From Seminavis robusta (lineage: Eukaryota > Bacillariophyta > Bacillariophyceae > Naviculales > Naviculaceae), in contig CAICTM010000098.1 of assembly GCA_903772945.1 (NCBI GenBank), forward strand, positions 1 to 64,000: a stretch of DNA of 64,000 bases, in the 5' to 3' direction. Position numbers and translations under genes: made by a program. A model generated the notes under the pieces. That model was not told where the DNA came from, ran no database searches, and saw only the letters and a program-made list of their open reading frames with translations. Below are positions 43,908 to 52,281 of this stretch, one piece after another (positions within the stretch are counted from its first letter, which is position 1; the number at the start of each line of letters is the position of its first letter).

Positions 43908-44083
43908 TGAGGGTTTGAGGTGCTACATTGTGACTATAGTACTGATTATCTAACTACATTCTCAACTGTTCTGTTGCCCATATTTCAATTCCCTTCAGTT
44001 GAGGATGCAGGGCTACTGGCAGGGTTGAGAGCATGCTGACTGCCTAGATTGTTGAGGATCTCATGATCCCTCACTATCTCACA
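43908..44083 (-). repeat. 5' LTR
   Basis: 176 bp, the counterpart of 37074-37248, identical except for one extra G. The element's transcription start should lie here. Confidence 0.93.
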
Positions 44084-44089
44084 ATCCAC
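44084..44089. repeat. Target-site duplication, right copy
   Basis: ATCCAC, identical to 37068-37073. Confidence 0.85.
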
Positions 44090-44297
44090 CAGTTCCTGTT
44101 TTCTGGCTTGATCTTGTTTCTTTTGCAGACCTAATGAGGCACTCAAGTGGGTCTCAAGAGCAGCAACTCTGGCTTCCAGGCAAGATGCATCAAAGGATGC
44201 ATTTTCTCTAGATCCATCTTCTTGAGTCTCAATGGTGCCCATGCTGCAACCCGCGACTGTTCCATTAGATGGATCAGTGAGGTGACAAGGATTATGG
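44084..44297 (-). pseudogene. Middle part of the split coiled-coil gene
   Basis: Between the copia element and the MULE. On the minus strand it reads HNPCHLTDPSNGTVAGCSMG, then TIETQEDGSRENASFDASCL, EARVAALETHLSASLGLQKK and QDQARKQELVD up to the copia insertion point. The sequence before the ATG at 44242 is open, so the ATG need not be the gene start. Heptad-like leucines suggest a coiled coil continuing into the part at 36835-37073. Confidence 0.5.
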
Positions 44298-44320
44298 CAC
44301 AGACAGGTTCACCCCGCTCT
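44298..44320 (+). repeat. MULE terminal inverted repeat, left
   Basis: CACAGACAGGTTCACCCCGC and a few bases more; complementary to 49909-49931. Confidence 0.7.
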
Positions 44321-44330
44321 AACTGCCATA

Positions 44331-44515
44331 TTGGTTGGTGCAACCAAAACTACCCTGAATGTATTCGTTTTTCCAACCAAAACCTTTCCACGGGTTTTCG
44401 TTTATGCAACCAATACCTATCTAGTCGTTTTCGTTTGTATAACCAATATTTAAATATTATTTTTTGTTATTGTAACCAGAACCCAATTTTAAGTTTTCGT
44501 TGCAGCGACCAAAAT
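44331..44515 (+). repeat. Left subterminal repeats GTTTTCGTNNNNNNACCAAAAC
   Basis: About six copies roughly 30 bp apart, for example GTTTTCGTTTATGCAACCAA and GTTTTCGTTGCAGCGACCAA. They are the reverse complement of the array at 49187-49895. Likely transposase-binding sites. Confidence 0.75.
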
Positions 44516-44661
44516 GTCAGAAACCAATGACGTGCAGAAAAGAAACGGAAACACATCAAAATTTGGCTTACCAGATGAATCTTCCTGTCAGAATTGCCAT
44601 TATAATCAAACACACGCGCTTTTACCAAACCAAACCAAACCAAACAACAGTTCAACTCAAC

Positions 44662-47460
44662 ATGTCTACTAACACAAGCGACCTTGTCAAAGGTCCACCT
44701 GAGCGTCCATTCATATGGTCGCCGGACCCAATTCTTATCGATGATGTTGGGGATAACAAGAAAATCAATGTTTGTGAGATATTTCGATTTGAATCTCAGT
44801 TGGCAGCCACAATGTGTAAGGAAGTACTGAAGCTGCCACCTTCTTTGTACCCACCTGATTGGGACAAGCGCAAATTTGTTGAAGACAAATTCAAAGAGGC
44901 TGCATTGAAAGCAAACATACTTCTCAAACCAACCCAGACTCGCCATGACTCCAAGGACAAAAACACCACTCTATCTTGCAATGTTGGAACTTGTTACAGA
45001 GAAAAGAAAGACTGGGCGAGCTCGCAGACGTCCATTCGACTGGGGAAGGAGAACTCTGACAACTGTTCTCCTGACGTTTACAAGGCAGATGTGAGAATGG
45101 ATCGTATTGTCAACAAGGACAAAGCGTGCAGAGATGATGGTCGCAGTGGAAGCAGAAGAACAAGCACCCAGCTCCCATTGAAAGGGAACGAATGCAAGTT
45201 CCAGCTCATTCTTCGACTCAAAGAAGGTCAGTATTGGTACTTGAAGTATACAACCAAATCCAATGCCCAACACAACCACGAGTGTGTACCTATAGAAGAG
45301 CAGGACAGACCAATGGCTAGCTTCACTGAGTCTGAACGGGAGCAGTTTGCCATGTTCTCTCAAATGGTCCCCGGAGGAGGAGCGCAGGCTTTGGCGACCA
45401 AGATAAGTGGCTCCCATGGCATCAGCCAGGGGCAGCTTCGACACAACCAGAAGAAGTTTGAGGGCAAGGCAGGTAAAAAGCAAACTCAGGCACAAGAAGC
45501 AATTGATTACCTTCGGTCCCAGTGTGAGCTGGGACAGATGAGTTACATGGCACTATTGCATGAAGTCACAGAAACCAGCTTATTGGCTGTGTCGAAGTAT
45601 GATATCAAAGCCAAGGAAAGAATGGCCATGCAGGATTCAGAGATTCACTCAGTAACACCCACTGACCTTGAACTTGAGCAAGCCGAAGATGTTAGTCTCT
45701 CCTTTGAGTGCAGTGATGAGAGTGGTCAAGTTACGAGAAAGTCTTCTGTCACACTGAGCAACACAAATGAACTGCTTGGCTTGGGAGAAGCTCTGTTCGC
45801 AATCAGGAATGACATGAAGGTGGGGCAGAAGGTTGTGCTGGCACTCGCTTGGACTCGCACGGATGAGAAGAAACTCTTCGAGATGTTCCCCGAAGTCTTG
45901 ATGGTAGATGTCACTATGGGAACAAACAATCAAGGCAGGCCATTGTTCGTTAGTTGCTGTCCAGGACCGGAAATGGAAATCTTTACTCCTGTTCGAATGT
46001 TCTTACCTTCCCAATGCAAGTGGGTATTCGATTATATATTCTCCACAGTCTTCCCGACGTTGCTTGGAAGAGAGGCACTTGCACGCACACAATTGGTACT
46101 GAGCGATGGAGATAACAAAATCTACAATGCCTTTGATGCGAACCGGGAGGAACACTATCCAAGAGCAATCCATGGACTTTGTTTGTTTCATCTGGTGCGA
46201 CAGCCAATGGAAAAGGCCGGCTCTAACTTCCGGTGCATGGACCAATCCTTCTGCAAAGACCAAAAGGAAACCTTCATTCAATGGCTGTACACATGGATGA
46301 CTGGAGGTGGCATCGAAAGTGAAGAGGAATATCAAATTTCACTGGGTATGCTGTACACCTGGCTTCGTAGTTTCAGAAACAAGAGATCGTCAAGAAACAA
46401 GCAGATTCAGAAGATCAACGATGCGTTGGAGCACAATTCAAGATTCATGGAAACCTTCCTTGTGACCAAAATACTTCCACACAAGGATCGTTGGTTCATC
46501 GTGCATAGACTTAACAGGAGGTATCTTCAGCAGACCAGCACTTCCGCATTGGAGGGTGGGATCAACCAAAAGATCAAAGTCAAAAGCAGCACCCCTGTCA
46601 CACCAAACATGAACCTTGCTACTTCCATTCGAACACAAAATCAGCAGACGGATCTGAAAATGGATAGACTGAACAAGTCACGCAGGGCCATCAAAGACGG
46701 GACAATGCTATGGTCATCCTCTCCCACAGCTCCATTCTTGACTCCAATGGGAGAAAGCTTCAGTCATGGGTTACACCTGCAAAAACAAAACTATGTTCAC
46801 AGGGCAAGTTGCCAGGAAGCAAAGACAATCGAGACGGTTAGACTTGATCAGAAGGGGATCTTTTGTCAAGAATGCAACAATGAAGAGGTGCGATTTTGCA
46901 AAACATGCCACGAATCAAGTCCCATTCCCAGGTTTGTGCGCATCAGACTTGTTCGTTTCATACCGGATGGGCCATTCAACCATGTTGTTACCTGTGATTG
47001 TCCTGACAGCATGGCAAATGGATACCCCTGCCGCCATATTGCCTCCCTGATTAACGTACAAGGACACCACTTTGCACCCAGATACCAAAAGAAGTTCGTA
47101 GCCCTGTACGGCCAAAAAAATCATGACGAAACAACAAAATGGTACCGAAAGTACCGAAATGACATGAGAATGGTGGTCACGAATGAGGAAGTCGCTGATG
47201 TGTTGGCACGCGTAACTCACTTTGCAGCTCCTGAGTCATCTGGTCAGTTTCCACCAAGAAAGTCTTGGTGCCTGCAGAGAACAACCAAGGGAATGATCCC
47301 TCACCAAATAGAAGAAGCCCTGAATCCCAAAACACCAAGTAGGGAGCTTTATAGTCAGGGGGCAATGAGCCAGGAGATAGGGTTTGCTGCCACGAGTCCA
47401 CAGTTTCCTTCTCCACGCCACTCCTGTAATCCGTCTCAAAGATATCAAAACGGTAAATGA
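44662..47460 (+). CDS. MULE transposase with FAR1-like and SWIM zinc fingers
   Basis: The ATG at 44662 (MSTNTSDLVKGPPERP) is chosen because the frame upstream lies in the subterminal repeats; an ATG at 44527 is an alternative. This gives 932 residues. The N-terminal DNA-binding part ends in NAQHNHECVP (FAR1/GCM-type zinc ligands). The DDE catalytic core shows LMVDVTMGTNNQGRP (first Asp), VLSDGDNKIYNAF (second Asp), the CxxH of LCLFHLV, and SALEGGINQKIK (candidate Glu). The SWIM zinc finger is CDCPDSMANGYPCRH near residue 780. All signature parts are present and there is no stop, so it may be active. The 3' end overlaps the opposing gene by 284 bp. Confidence 0.88.
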   Translation: MSTNTSDLVKGPPERPFIWSPDPILIDDVGDNKKINVCEIFRFESQLAATMCKEVLKLPPSLYPPDWDKRKFVEDKFKEAALKANILLKPTQTRHDSKDKNTTLSCNVGTCYREKKDWASSQTSIRLGKENSDNCSPDVYKADVRMDRIVNKDKACRDDGRSGSRRTSTQLPLKGNECKFQLILRLKEGQYWYLKYTTKSNAQHNHECVPIEEQDRPMASFTESEREQFAMFSQMVPGGGAQALATKISGSHGISQGQLRHNQKKFEGKAGKKQTQAQEAIDYLRSQCELGQMSYMALLHEVTETSLLAVSKYDIKAKERMAMQDSEIHSVTPTDLELEQAEDVSLSFECSDESGQVTRKSSVTLSNTNELLGLGEALFAIRNDMKVGQKVVLALAWTRTDEKKLFEMFPEVLMVDVTMGTNNQGRPLFVSCCPGPEMEIFTPVRMFLPSQCKWVFDYIFSTVFPTLLGREALARTQLVLSDGDNKIYNAFDANREEHYPRAIHGLCLFHLVRQPMEKAGSNFRCMDQSFCKDQKETFIQWLYTWMTGGGIESEEEYQISLGMLYTWLRSFRNKRSSRNKQIQKINDALEHNSRFMETFLVTKILPHKDRWFIVHRLNRRYLQQTSTSALEGGINQKIKVKSSTPVTPNMNLATSIRTQNQQTDLKMDRLNKSRRAIKDGTMLWSSSPTAPFLTPMGESFSHGLHLQKQNYVHRASCQEAKTIETVRLDQKGIFCQECNNEEVRFCKTCHESSPIPRFVRIRLVRFIPDGPFNHVVTCDCPDSMANGYPCRHIASLINVQGHHFAPRYQKKFVALYGQKNHDETTKWYRKYRNDMRMVVTNEEVADVLARVTHFAAPESSGQFPPRKSWCLQRTTKGMIPHQIEEALNPKTPSRELYSQGAMSQEIGFAATSPQFPSPRHSCNPSQRYQNGK

Positions 47461-49075
47461 GATGCGTATGCATCACTTTTGTACCGCACGAATCAATTGC
47501 AGTTCGAAAATCTTTGAACAGATTGCCCTTGCCAACCTCATTTGCCAGGAATTTCCACTCGGCAGGTTTGGTTCCTTCATACTGACTTGTCCTGACCAAC
47601 TGATGCAGCTTAGCAAAGGTCAACTGCTTGTTCTTTTGGTTGCCCTTCGGAAGTCCAACGAATGATTGCCAGCCAATATGTCCAGGTTTGGACACAATAC
47701 CATTTTCCTCGCTCTCTTGAAAAGGGTAGTTCGTGTTGAGCAGGCATAGGTACTGATTGTGTCCATTGGGTCCAACATGGAAAAACACACGGTACTCTCT
47801 GCCACGAAGACAGGGTTCCGCCACCTGAAAACACCAGACCTTGCTTTTCACCGCCAGTCCTTCGTACCATGCCTTCGGAGACGTGAAGGTTTCCCCCGAT
47901 AGATCCATCGCAATGGCAATTCCGTTCTGATTACCATCAGGACCAAAGTCAACGCGAACCCACAGTACCGAGTTTCCAGCACACGAATCGGCAGGCTTGA
48001 TGTAATATCCATTACGGAACCTCTCTGGTTTCCGCAGACCATTCAGAATTCCAGTCCCAGTTTTCCATTCTCCGTTTGCCGGCCGATTGAGAATCCGTTC
48101 ATCAGCAAAATGAACGAGCTGAATAAAGGTCAGTGATTCCCATGGAACGTCGTTGATTGTCTTCTGGGGCAAGACCACGTATACGTTCGGCAACATGAAA
48201 GGAGTCAAAGATTCGTCTCGTCTGGGCTTGTCGTGAAAGAAGCACGTAGTACTGACTGGTGGGTAGACTCGTACTCCATGGGCAGCAAGCTCGGCCATGA
48301 AAGACCTGTACTTGGAAATAAGGGGCTCAGATTGGCCGAGGTACCCAGGTGCATAAAGTCGGGTGTCATGGTTATCAGTAAACGTGTCAGTGTTCGCAAC
48401 CAGGAAACGAAGCAGCCGAGGTTGGTCCTCCACCAAAGCCTTCATTAGAGCATCTTGGGTGATGAAACGCATATCCGGAAACCACTCTGCACACCATCCC
48501 TCGTCATTCTCCATCTTCAATTCCTCCATGAGCTTTGCTGTCCTCAATCCTTTGACACGTTTGTAGAACTTCGAAGCCACCAGGAAGTATGGATCCGACA
48601 AGGTCACAGACTCGTCATTCTTTCCATCGGATACAGGAACGATGGGAGTCAATCCATTCTTGTTCACCACCTCCTGCATGTATGTACAGTCGTCGTCGTC
48701 CACTTTCAAGTGGTTGTTGTTGTGCTTGTTGCCGAAATGACCACTGGAATTGGGATCCTCGTAGGACACCAGATCCATCAAACAAAATCGGTGCACAACT
48801 TTCTCTCCAAGGAATTTGTTCAGCTGGGTTATCTCAGATTCCGCCTCGGATTCCTCAACCCACAGTTCGAATGGACAAAGGGGTTCGGAAAGGATGAACA
48901 CATGCCGGCCCAGGAGAATGCCTTTCTTGATTTCGGCCTTAGTCATCTTCGTTCTCTCCCTGGAATCGCTGTTCCTATCTTCTTGCTTTTCTTCTTTCGA
49001 CTTCTTAGATGGTGGCCTCCCTCCTTTGTTCTTCTTCGGTGGGCCAACATCAGTGACGGACGAATCTTCGCTCAT
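47177..49075 (-). CDS. MULE accessory protein: AT-hook plus ATP-grasp-like
   Basis: A 632-residue frame from the ATG at 49075 inside the transposon. Residues 13-30 (KKNKGGRPPSKKSKEEK) contain the GRP core of an AT-hook, so DNA binding is likely. The C-terminal half shows blocks resembling ATP-grasp enzymes: NGYYIKPADSCAGNSVLWV (candidate ATP Lys), CLRGREYRVFFHVG (Glu-x-Arg strand as in TTL-type members) and LIYRFDIFETD near the end. The intervening fold is unassigned. Being carried by the element, it is presumably a transposition helper or cargo, but ATP-grasp assignment is by eye only. It runs convergent to the transposase with 284 bp of coding overlap. Confidence 0.65.
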   Translation of the reverse strand: MSEDSSVTDVGPPKKNKGGRPPSKKSKEEKQEDRNSDSRERTKMTKAEIKKGILLGRHVFILSEPLCPFELWVEESEAESEITQLNKFLGEKVVHRFCLMDLVSYEDPNSSGHFGNKHNNNHLKVDDDDCTYMQEVVNKNGLTPIVPVSDGKNDESVTLSDPYFLVASKFYKRVKGLRTAKLMEELKMENDEGWCAEWFPDMRFITQDALMKALVEDQPRLLRFLVANTDTFTDNHDTRLYAPGYLGQSEPLISKYRSFMAELAAHGVRVYPPVSTTCFFHDKPRRDESLTPFMLPNVYVVLPQKTINDVPWESLTFIQLVHFADERILNRPANGEWKTGTGILNGLRKPERFRNGYYIKPADSCAGNSVLWVRVDFGPDGNQNGIAIAMDLSGETFTSPKAWYEGLAVKSKVWCFQVAEPCLRGREYRVFFHVGPNGHNQYLCLLNTNYPFQESEENGIVSKPGHIGWQSFVGLPKGNQKNKQLTFAKLHQLVRTSQYEGTKPAEWKFLANEVGKGNLFKDFRTAIDSCGTKVMHTHLIYRFDIFETDYRSGVEKETVDSWQQTLSPGSLPPDYKAPYLVFWDSGLLLFGEGSFPWLFSAGTKTFLVETDQMTQELQSELRVPTHQRLPHS

Positions 49076-49103
49076 TGCCAGTACAGTACCTATGGTAACA
49101 GTG

Positions 49104-49135
49104 GAAACGGAGTGGAAACGGAGTGGAAACGGAGG
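49104..49135 (+). repeat. GTGGAAACGGA tandem triplet
   Basis: GTGGAAACGGA is repeated three times just upstream of the accessory gene's start codon, at the inner edge of the right subterminal array; possibly part of its promoter. Confidence 0.8.
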
Positions 49136-49186
49136 GGTGTTGGTTGGTACGACGGAAACCCGAACAATAAGATTTGGTCAGAGGAA

Positions 49187-49895
49187 CGAAAACTCACACA
49201 ATAGTTTTGGTCAAAACGACGAGAAGTTTACGAGCGAGTTTTGGTCGTCGCAACGGAAACTGGAAGAGAGAGTTTTGGGCGAAGCGATGGAAACTGGAAG
49301 CGTGAGTTTTGGTCGAAGCGATGGAAACTGGAAGAGTGAGTTTTGGTCGGCGCGACGGAAAGTCGACGTTTTGGTCGGCGCGACGGAAACTTACTTGATG
49401 TCTTTTGGTTGGATCAACGAAAACCTCCAGCAAATTACGTTTTGGTCAGTGCGACGAAAACCTCCAGCGAATCAGGTTTTGGTCGCTGCGACGAAAACTC
49501 CGGTGTACTCTGAGAACACTGAAAACCTTGCTTTTTGACTGCACCAACAGCAGGAAAATGGAGATCTCTGGTTGACAGGAGCAGTAGGGATACAGACAGT
49601 GACAATGGTGTGTGCTTTGTGGTTGGGGAAGGCTTGGAAGAGAGAGAGATGTTGACTTGTTCTTGTTGAATGGGTGGAATGGTGCTGTTGTTGTTGTTCT
49701 GTGGCTTTTGTGGCTGCTGCTGCCAAGCAGATTCAAAATGACCGGCAGCGAGCAAGCCAAAACGACACGACGAGGTTTTGGTCGGTGGAACGAAAACTAC
49801 AGGTTTTGGTCGGTGGAACGAAAACTACAGGTTTTGGTCAGGGGAACGAAAACAAAAGGCTAGAGGAGGTTTTGGTTGGTGCGACGAAAACCTTC
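49187..49895 (+). repeat. Right subterminal repeats GTTTTGGTCNNNNNGACGAAAAC
   Basis: About a dozen copies of a 22-24-bp imperfect palindrome (GTTTTGGTCGGTGGAACGAA and variants) spaced about 30 bp, in two clusters (49187-49500 and 49773-49895) separated by unique sequence. They are inverted relative to the left-end copies. Both half-sites match each other imperfectly, so each copy could bind a dimer. Confidence 0.8.
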
Positions 49896-49908
49896 CGTTG
49901 AGGTGCGT

Positions 49909-49931
49909 TGAGCAGGGCGAACCTGTCTGTG
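49909..49931 (-). repeat. MULE terminal inverted repeat, right
   Basis: Ends in ...GAACCTGTCTGTG; reverse complement matches the left end at about 20 of 23 positions. Confidence 0.7.
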
Positions 49932-50806
49932 TTCTAATCTGTACCTCTTCAGGGACTCAGCAATCTGGCCGGCACAGTCATCATCTGGGATCCTGTAGAC
50001 AGTGAACTTTAGAAGACCTTGCTGGGCACACCAAATCCAACGGAGAATGGAACAGATGTGGCCATACTCTGGTGAAGATTCCTCAAGTCCATTGCAAGAA
50101 GAAAGGACATGATTGGCTGCCACATAGGGAGCCATGTAGTTTGGAGCTTTGAGCAGTCTGACTGCTACATGTGGAGGGACAAAGATGAAGCTTTTCAGTT
50201 CTGTTTGCACATCAGCCAGGTCTCTTGGCTGGTACTCGTCTTCAGCAGGAATGTTTTGAAGGCAGGCAAATCAATTTTGACTACCTGACTGTGCTGCTTT
50301 GATTAAGCGACTGTTTGAAGGAGTGACCACATCTATCTGCTCAAAAACAGAGCCATCCATGAAATCCGGCTGAAGGAGAGGTGCTGAAGCACTTTTCCCA
50401 GGCCAAAAACTGCCAACACATCATGGTGAAAATGGCCATCAGATGTTGAGTAGCTGGTAGCTCGAAGGTGGTGAGACAAAGTGATGGTTCCATTGCCATT
50501 GACACTCAGCATTGCTAGGTGCTCTTCTTCATGGATGGTGGTTGCTGCCAGCTGAAACAGAGAGGTCAGTTCATGATAATGCTTGAAGAGACCACGGGTC
50601 CTCTCTTTGCTGAAGGGAAGCCCGACTAATCCTTGATATGCTGAAGGCCAGTCTTTCTTTTGCTTTTGATTGCCTGCGATTGTCATCGTGGCTGTCCAAG
50701 ATGCGCAATGCTTTGTACTTCAGAAAAGGTGAGGTATCAGAGTGACAGTTGTCTCGAGATTGTGTTTTGTGTTGGTGCGAACCTTTCTCCTCCAAAACCT
50801 CGACAT
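49932..50806 (-). pseudogene. 5' part of the split host gene (degenerate)
   Basis: Coding-like segments on the minus strand run toward the MULE end: an ATG at 50806 (MSRFWRRKVRTNTKH), the piece MTIAGNQKQKKDWPSAYQGL with LVGLPFSKERTRGLFKHYHE from 50686, GSVFEQIDVVTPSNSRLIKA near 50310 in another frame, and VAVRLLKAPNYMAPYVAANH to RIPDDDCAGQIAESLKRYRL up to 49932. Some breaks could be introns, others look like shifts. The piece ends at the transposon edge, and the sequence left of the transposon (44084-44297) could be its continuation. No domain recognised. Confidence 0.4.
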
Positions 50807-50814
50807 TGGATGTA

Positions 50815-50835
50815 CTAGCTAGCTAGCTAGCTAGT
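50815..50835. repeat. CTAG tetranucleotide microsatellite
   Basis: Five CTAG units in a row; shorter CTAGCTAG runs recur at many intergenic places of this window. Confidence 0.95.
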
Positions 50836-51257
50836 ACTCGAGCAACGCTTATGGGTTTATTAGTTAGTCGCGTAACGGTCGCCGCCATGTTGATGTGTTC
50901 TTGTCATTGAGAAATCCCCAACGAACGTTCTCGCAGAGCACGTCACGTTGCTGCTGTGCGTGGGGGTAAGACAGCAGCAGCTTTTCCACACTTCGTACCT
51001 CTAGAGACACGACCGTCGGAGACGCAGTTGCGAGGTCAAGATTGTTGGTTTCTGTTTACACAGTTGCGAGGTCAAGATTGTTTTCTTTCTGTTTGCCGCT
51101 TTCGTTGTCAAACCAAAGACTGACACCGGCAACGGAGCTCCTATTCCAATCTGCCTCCGAGATAACGGGATCGTAGGTTGTAAGTATATTCGGGGATTAA
51201 CATTTGCTGCTGTTTATGACCTCCAGACGGACCGGGTTTCTTGTCCACTGATCCTTC
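50836..51257. other. Intergenic, short direct repeat
   Basis: Contains ACAGTTGCGAGGTCAAGATTGTT-like sequence twice (51025-51047 and 51060-51082); no gene seen. Confidence 0.5.
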
Positions 51258-51989
51258 TTAGCTTTTCCTCGTCTTCCAGGGCAGCACCACAGGGTTGTAG
51301 ACTCCCGCGTCAGTGGCAAGATCAGGATCAAATTCATCCTTGTTGAGACTATTCTCCTCTTCCACTCGTGCCCGTGCTTCCATTACCTTCTTTTGCTGTG
51401 CTTCTGGTAGATAATCCAAAAACTCAAATAACTTTTCCCGGGTGGTGGTGAGAGATTCCTTCAAAAAGTCCTTTTGCTCCAGCGTCATGGCGGAGGCATC
51501 TTGTTTGTAGCTGTACACAAAATCAATGGCTTCTTGCAGTGAATCGGCTGCTTCATTTCCCGACTGCGTCGCTGGGACGACGCTGTCACTGTCGAAGAAT
51601 TTGGAAATGTAATTGACTTGATCCAGCAACCGGTAGGACTTATCGACCAGCCGCAGCGTGAGCTTCATTTTTTGAATGGGCGGTCTTTGGTTTTCAATGT
51701 ACCGCTCTTGCAAACAGGTGGCTTCTTGGACACGGCAGATCAAATAGAGCGACTCTCGAAGAGCATCCGGGTCGGGAGTGTACCCATGAGAAACAGATGG
51801 ATTTGAGACAACCGCCGCGCTTGTTGTCAGCAAGGGTGCCAGGAACGACGTGTACAAAACGTCTCGACGGCTAGCCGCCTCTGTGGGTTGTTGTTGGGTA
51901 GCGTGAGGGTTTGGAGTCTGTATCGCAAAAGCAGTCACTCCCGCCACCAGGATGAATAGGAAGAACAGACGGGTTGCCACCGTTATCAT
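51258..51989 (-). CDS. Plastid (thylakoid lumen) four-helix protein, PsbQ-like
   Basis: A 243-residue single-exon protein from the ATG at 51989. The targeting region is composite: a signal peptide ending VTA-FAIQ (Ala-Phe plastid junction), a short transit part, then a second hydrophobic segment after a twin arginine (ASRRDVLYTSFLAPLLTTSA), as used by Tat-route lumen proteins. The mature part (from about residue 70) is helical: LRESLYLICRVQEATCLQER, MKLTLRLVDKSYRLLDQVN, ADSLQEAIDFVYSYKQD and LKESLTTTREKLFEFLDYLP. Length and helix pattern recall PsbQ/PsbQ-like proteins of photosystem II, but sequence identity is too vague to be certain. No stop or splice sites inside. Confidence 0.68.
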   Translation of the reverse strand: MITVATRLFFLFILVAGVTAFAIQTPNPHATQQQPTEAASRRDVLYTSFLAPLLTTSAAVVSNPSVSHGYTPDPDALRESLYLICRVQEATCLQERYIENQRPPIQKMKLTLRLVDKSYRLLDQVNYISKFFDSDSVVPATQSGNEAADSLQEAIDFVYSYKQDASAMTLEQKDFLKESLTTTREKLFEFLDYLPEAQQKKVMEARARVEEENSLNKDEFDPDLATDAGVYNPVVLPWKTRKS

Positions 51990-52281
51990 GTTTGCTTTTT
52001 TGTTCTTGTGGAGACTAGGCTGCTATGGAGTAGCAACTTCAGAACATGGACACACCAACAGGATCTCCACAAGCCAACACACCTCTACTACTAGCTAGTA
52101 CAGAAATAACGCTAAGCAAGGATTTGCCGTGCGTGACTGACGTCACCGTCATTGCCACAAGGGACTTCTTTTGCTTTACACCCCTGCTGCTGTGCCAAGG
52201 CCGCCAAGAGCCAAGGTAGGCATTGTCTCCGAGACAAACCCCCAGCCAAGATTCTATCCCAGGGCCGTGACTGGAACGCTA

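Larger units (their letters stand above)
37074..44083 (-). mobile_element. Recent Ty1/copia LTR retrotransposon, 7.0 kb
   Basis: Bounded by near-identical 175/176-bp LTRs with TG...CA ends and flanked by the hexamer GTGGAT on both sides. On the minus strand the order is LTR, gag, a membrane-helix ORF, protease, integrase, RT, RNase H, LTR, which is Ty1/copia order (integrase before RT). The LTRs differ by a single base in a G run, so insertion is recent, yet gag and RT carry frameshifts; these may be true mutations or assembly homopolymer errors. It sits inside a coiled-coil host gene. Confidence 0.93.
44298..49931. mobile_element. Two-gene Mutator-like (MULE) DNA transposon
   Basis: A 5.6-kb unit with inverted ends: CACAGACAGGTTCACCCCGC at 44298 and its inverse, ending CCTGTCTGTG, at 49909-49931 (about 20 of 23 positions match). 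Inside are many subterminal repeats in opposite orientation at the two ends, a MULE transposase on the plus strand, and a second large gene on the minus strand overlapping it tail to tail. Both genes are uninterrupted, so it may be young. I could not find the 8-11-bp target duplication expected of a MULE. Confidence 0.8.

Noticed and set aside
49194-49538. Frames through the subterminal repeats of the MULE
   Set aside because: Periodic sequence from repeats; no constant protein frame and inside the transposon's binding-site array.
44289-49940. Nine-base target duplication of the MULE
   Set aside because: GGATTATGG on the left and TTCTAATCT on the right do not match; either diverged or the ends are a few bases off.
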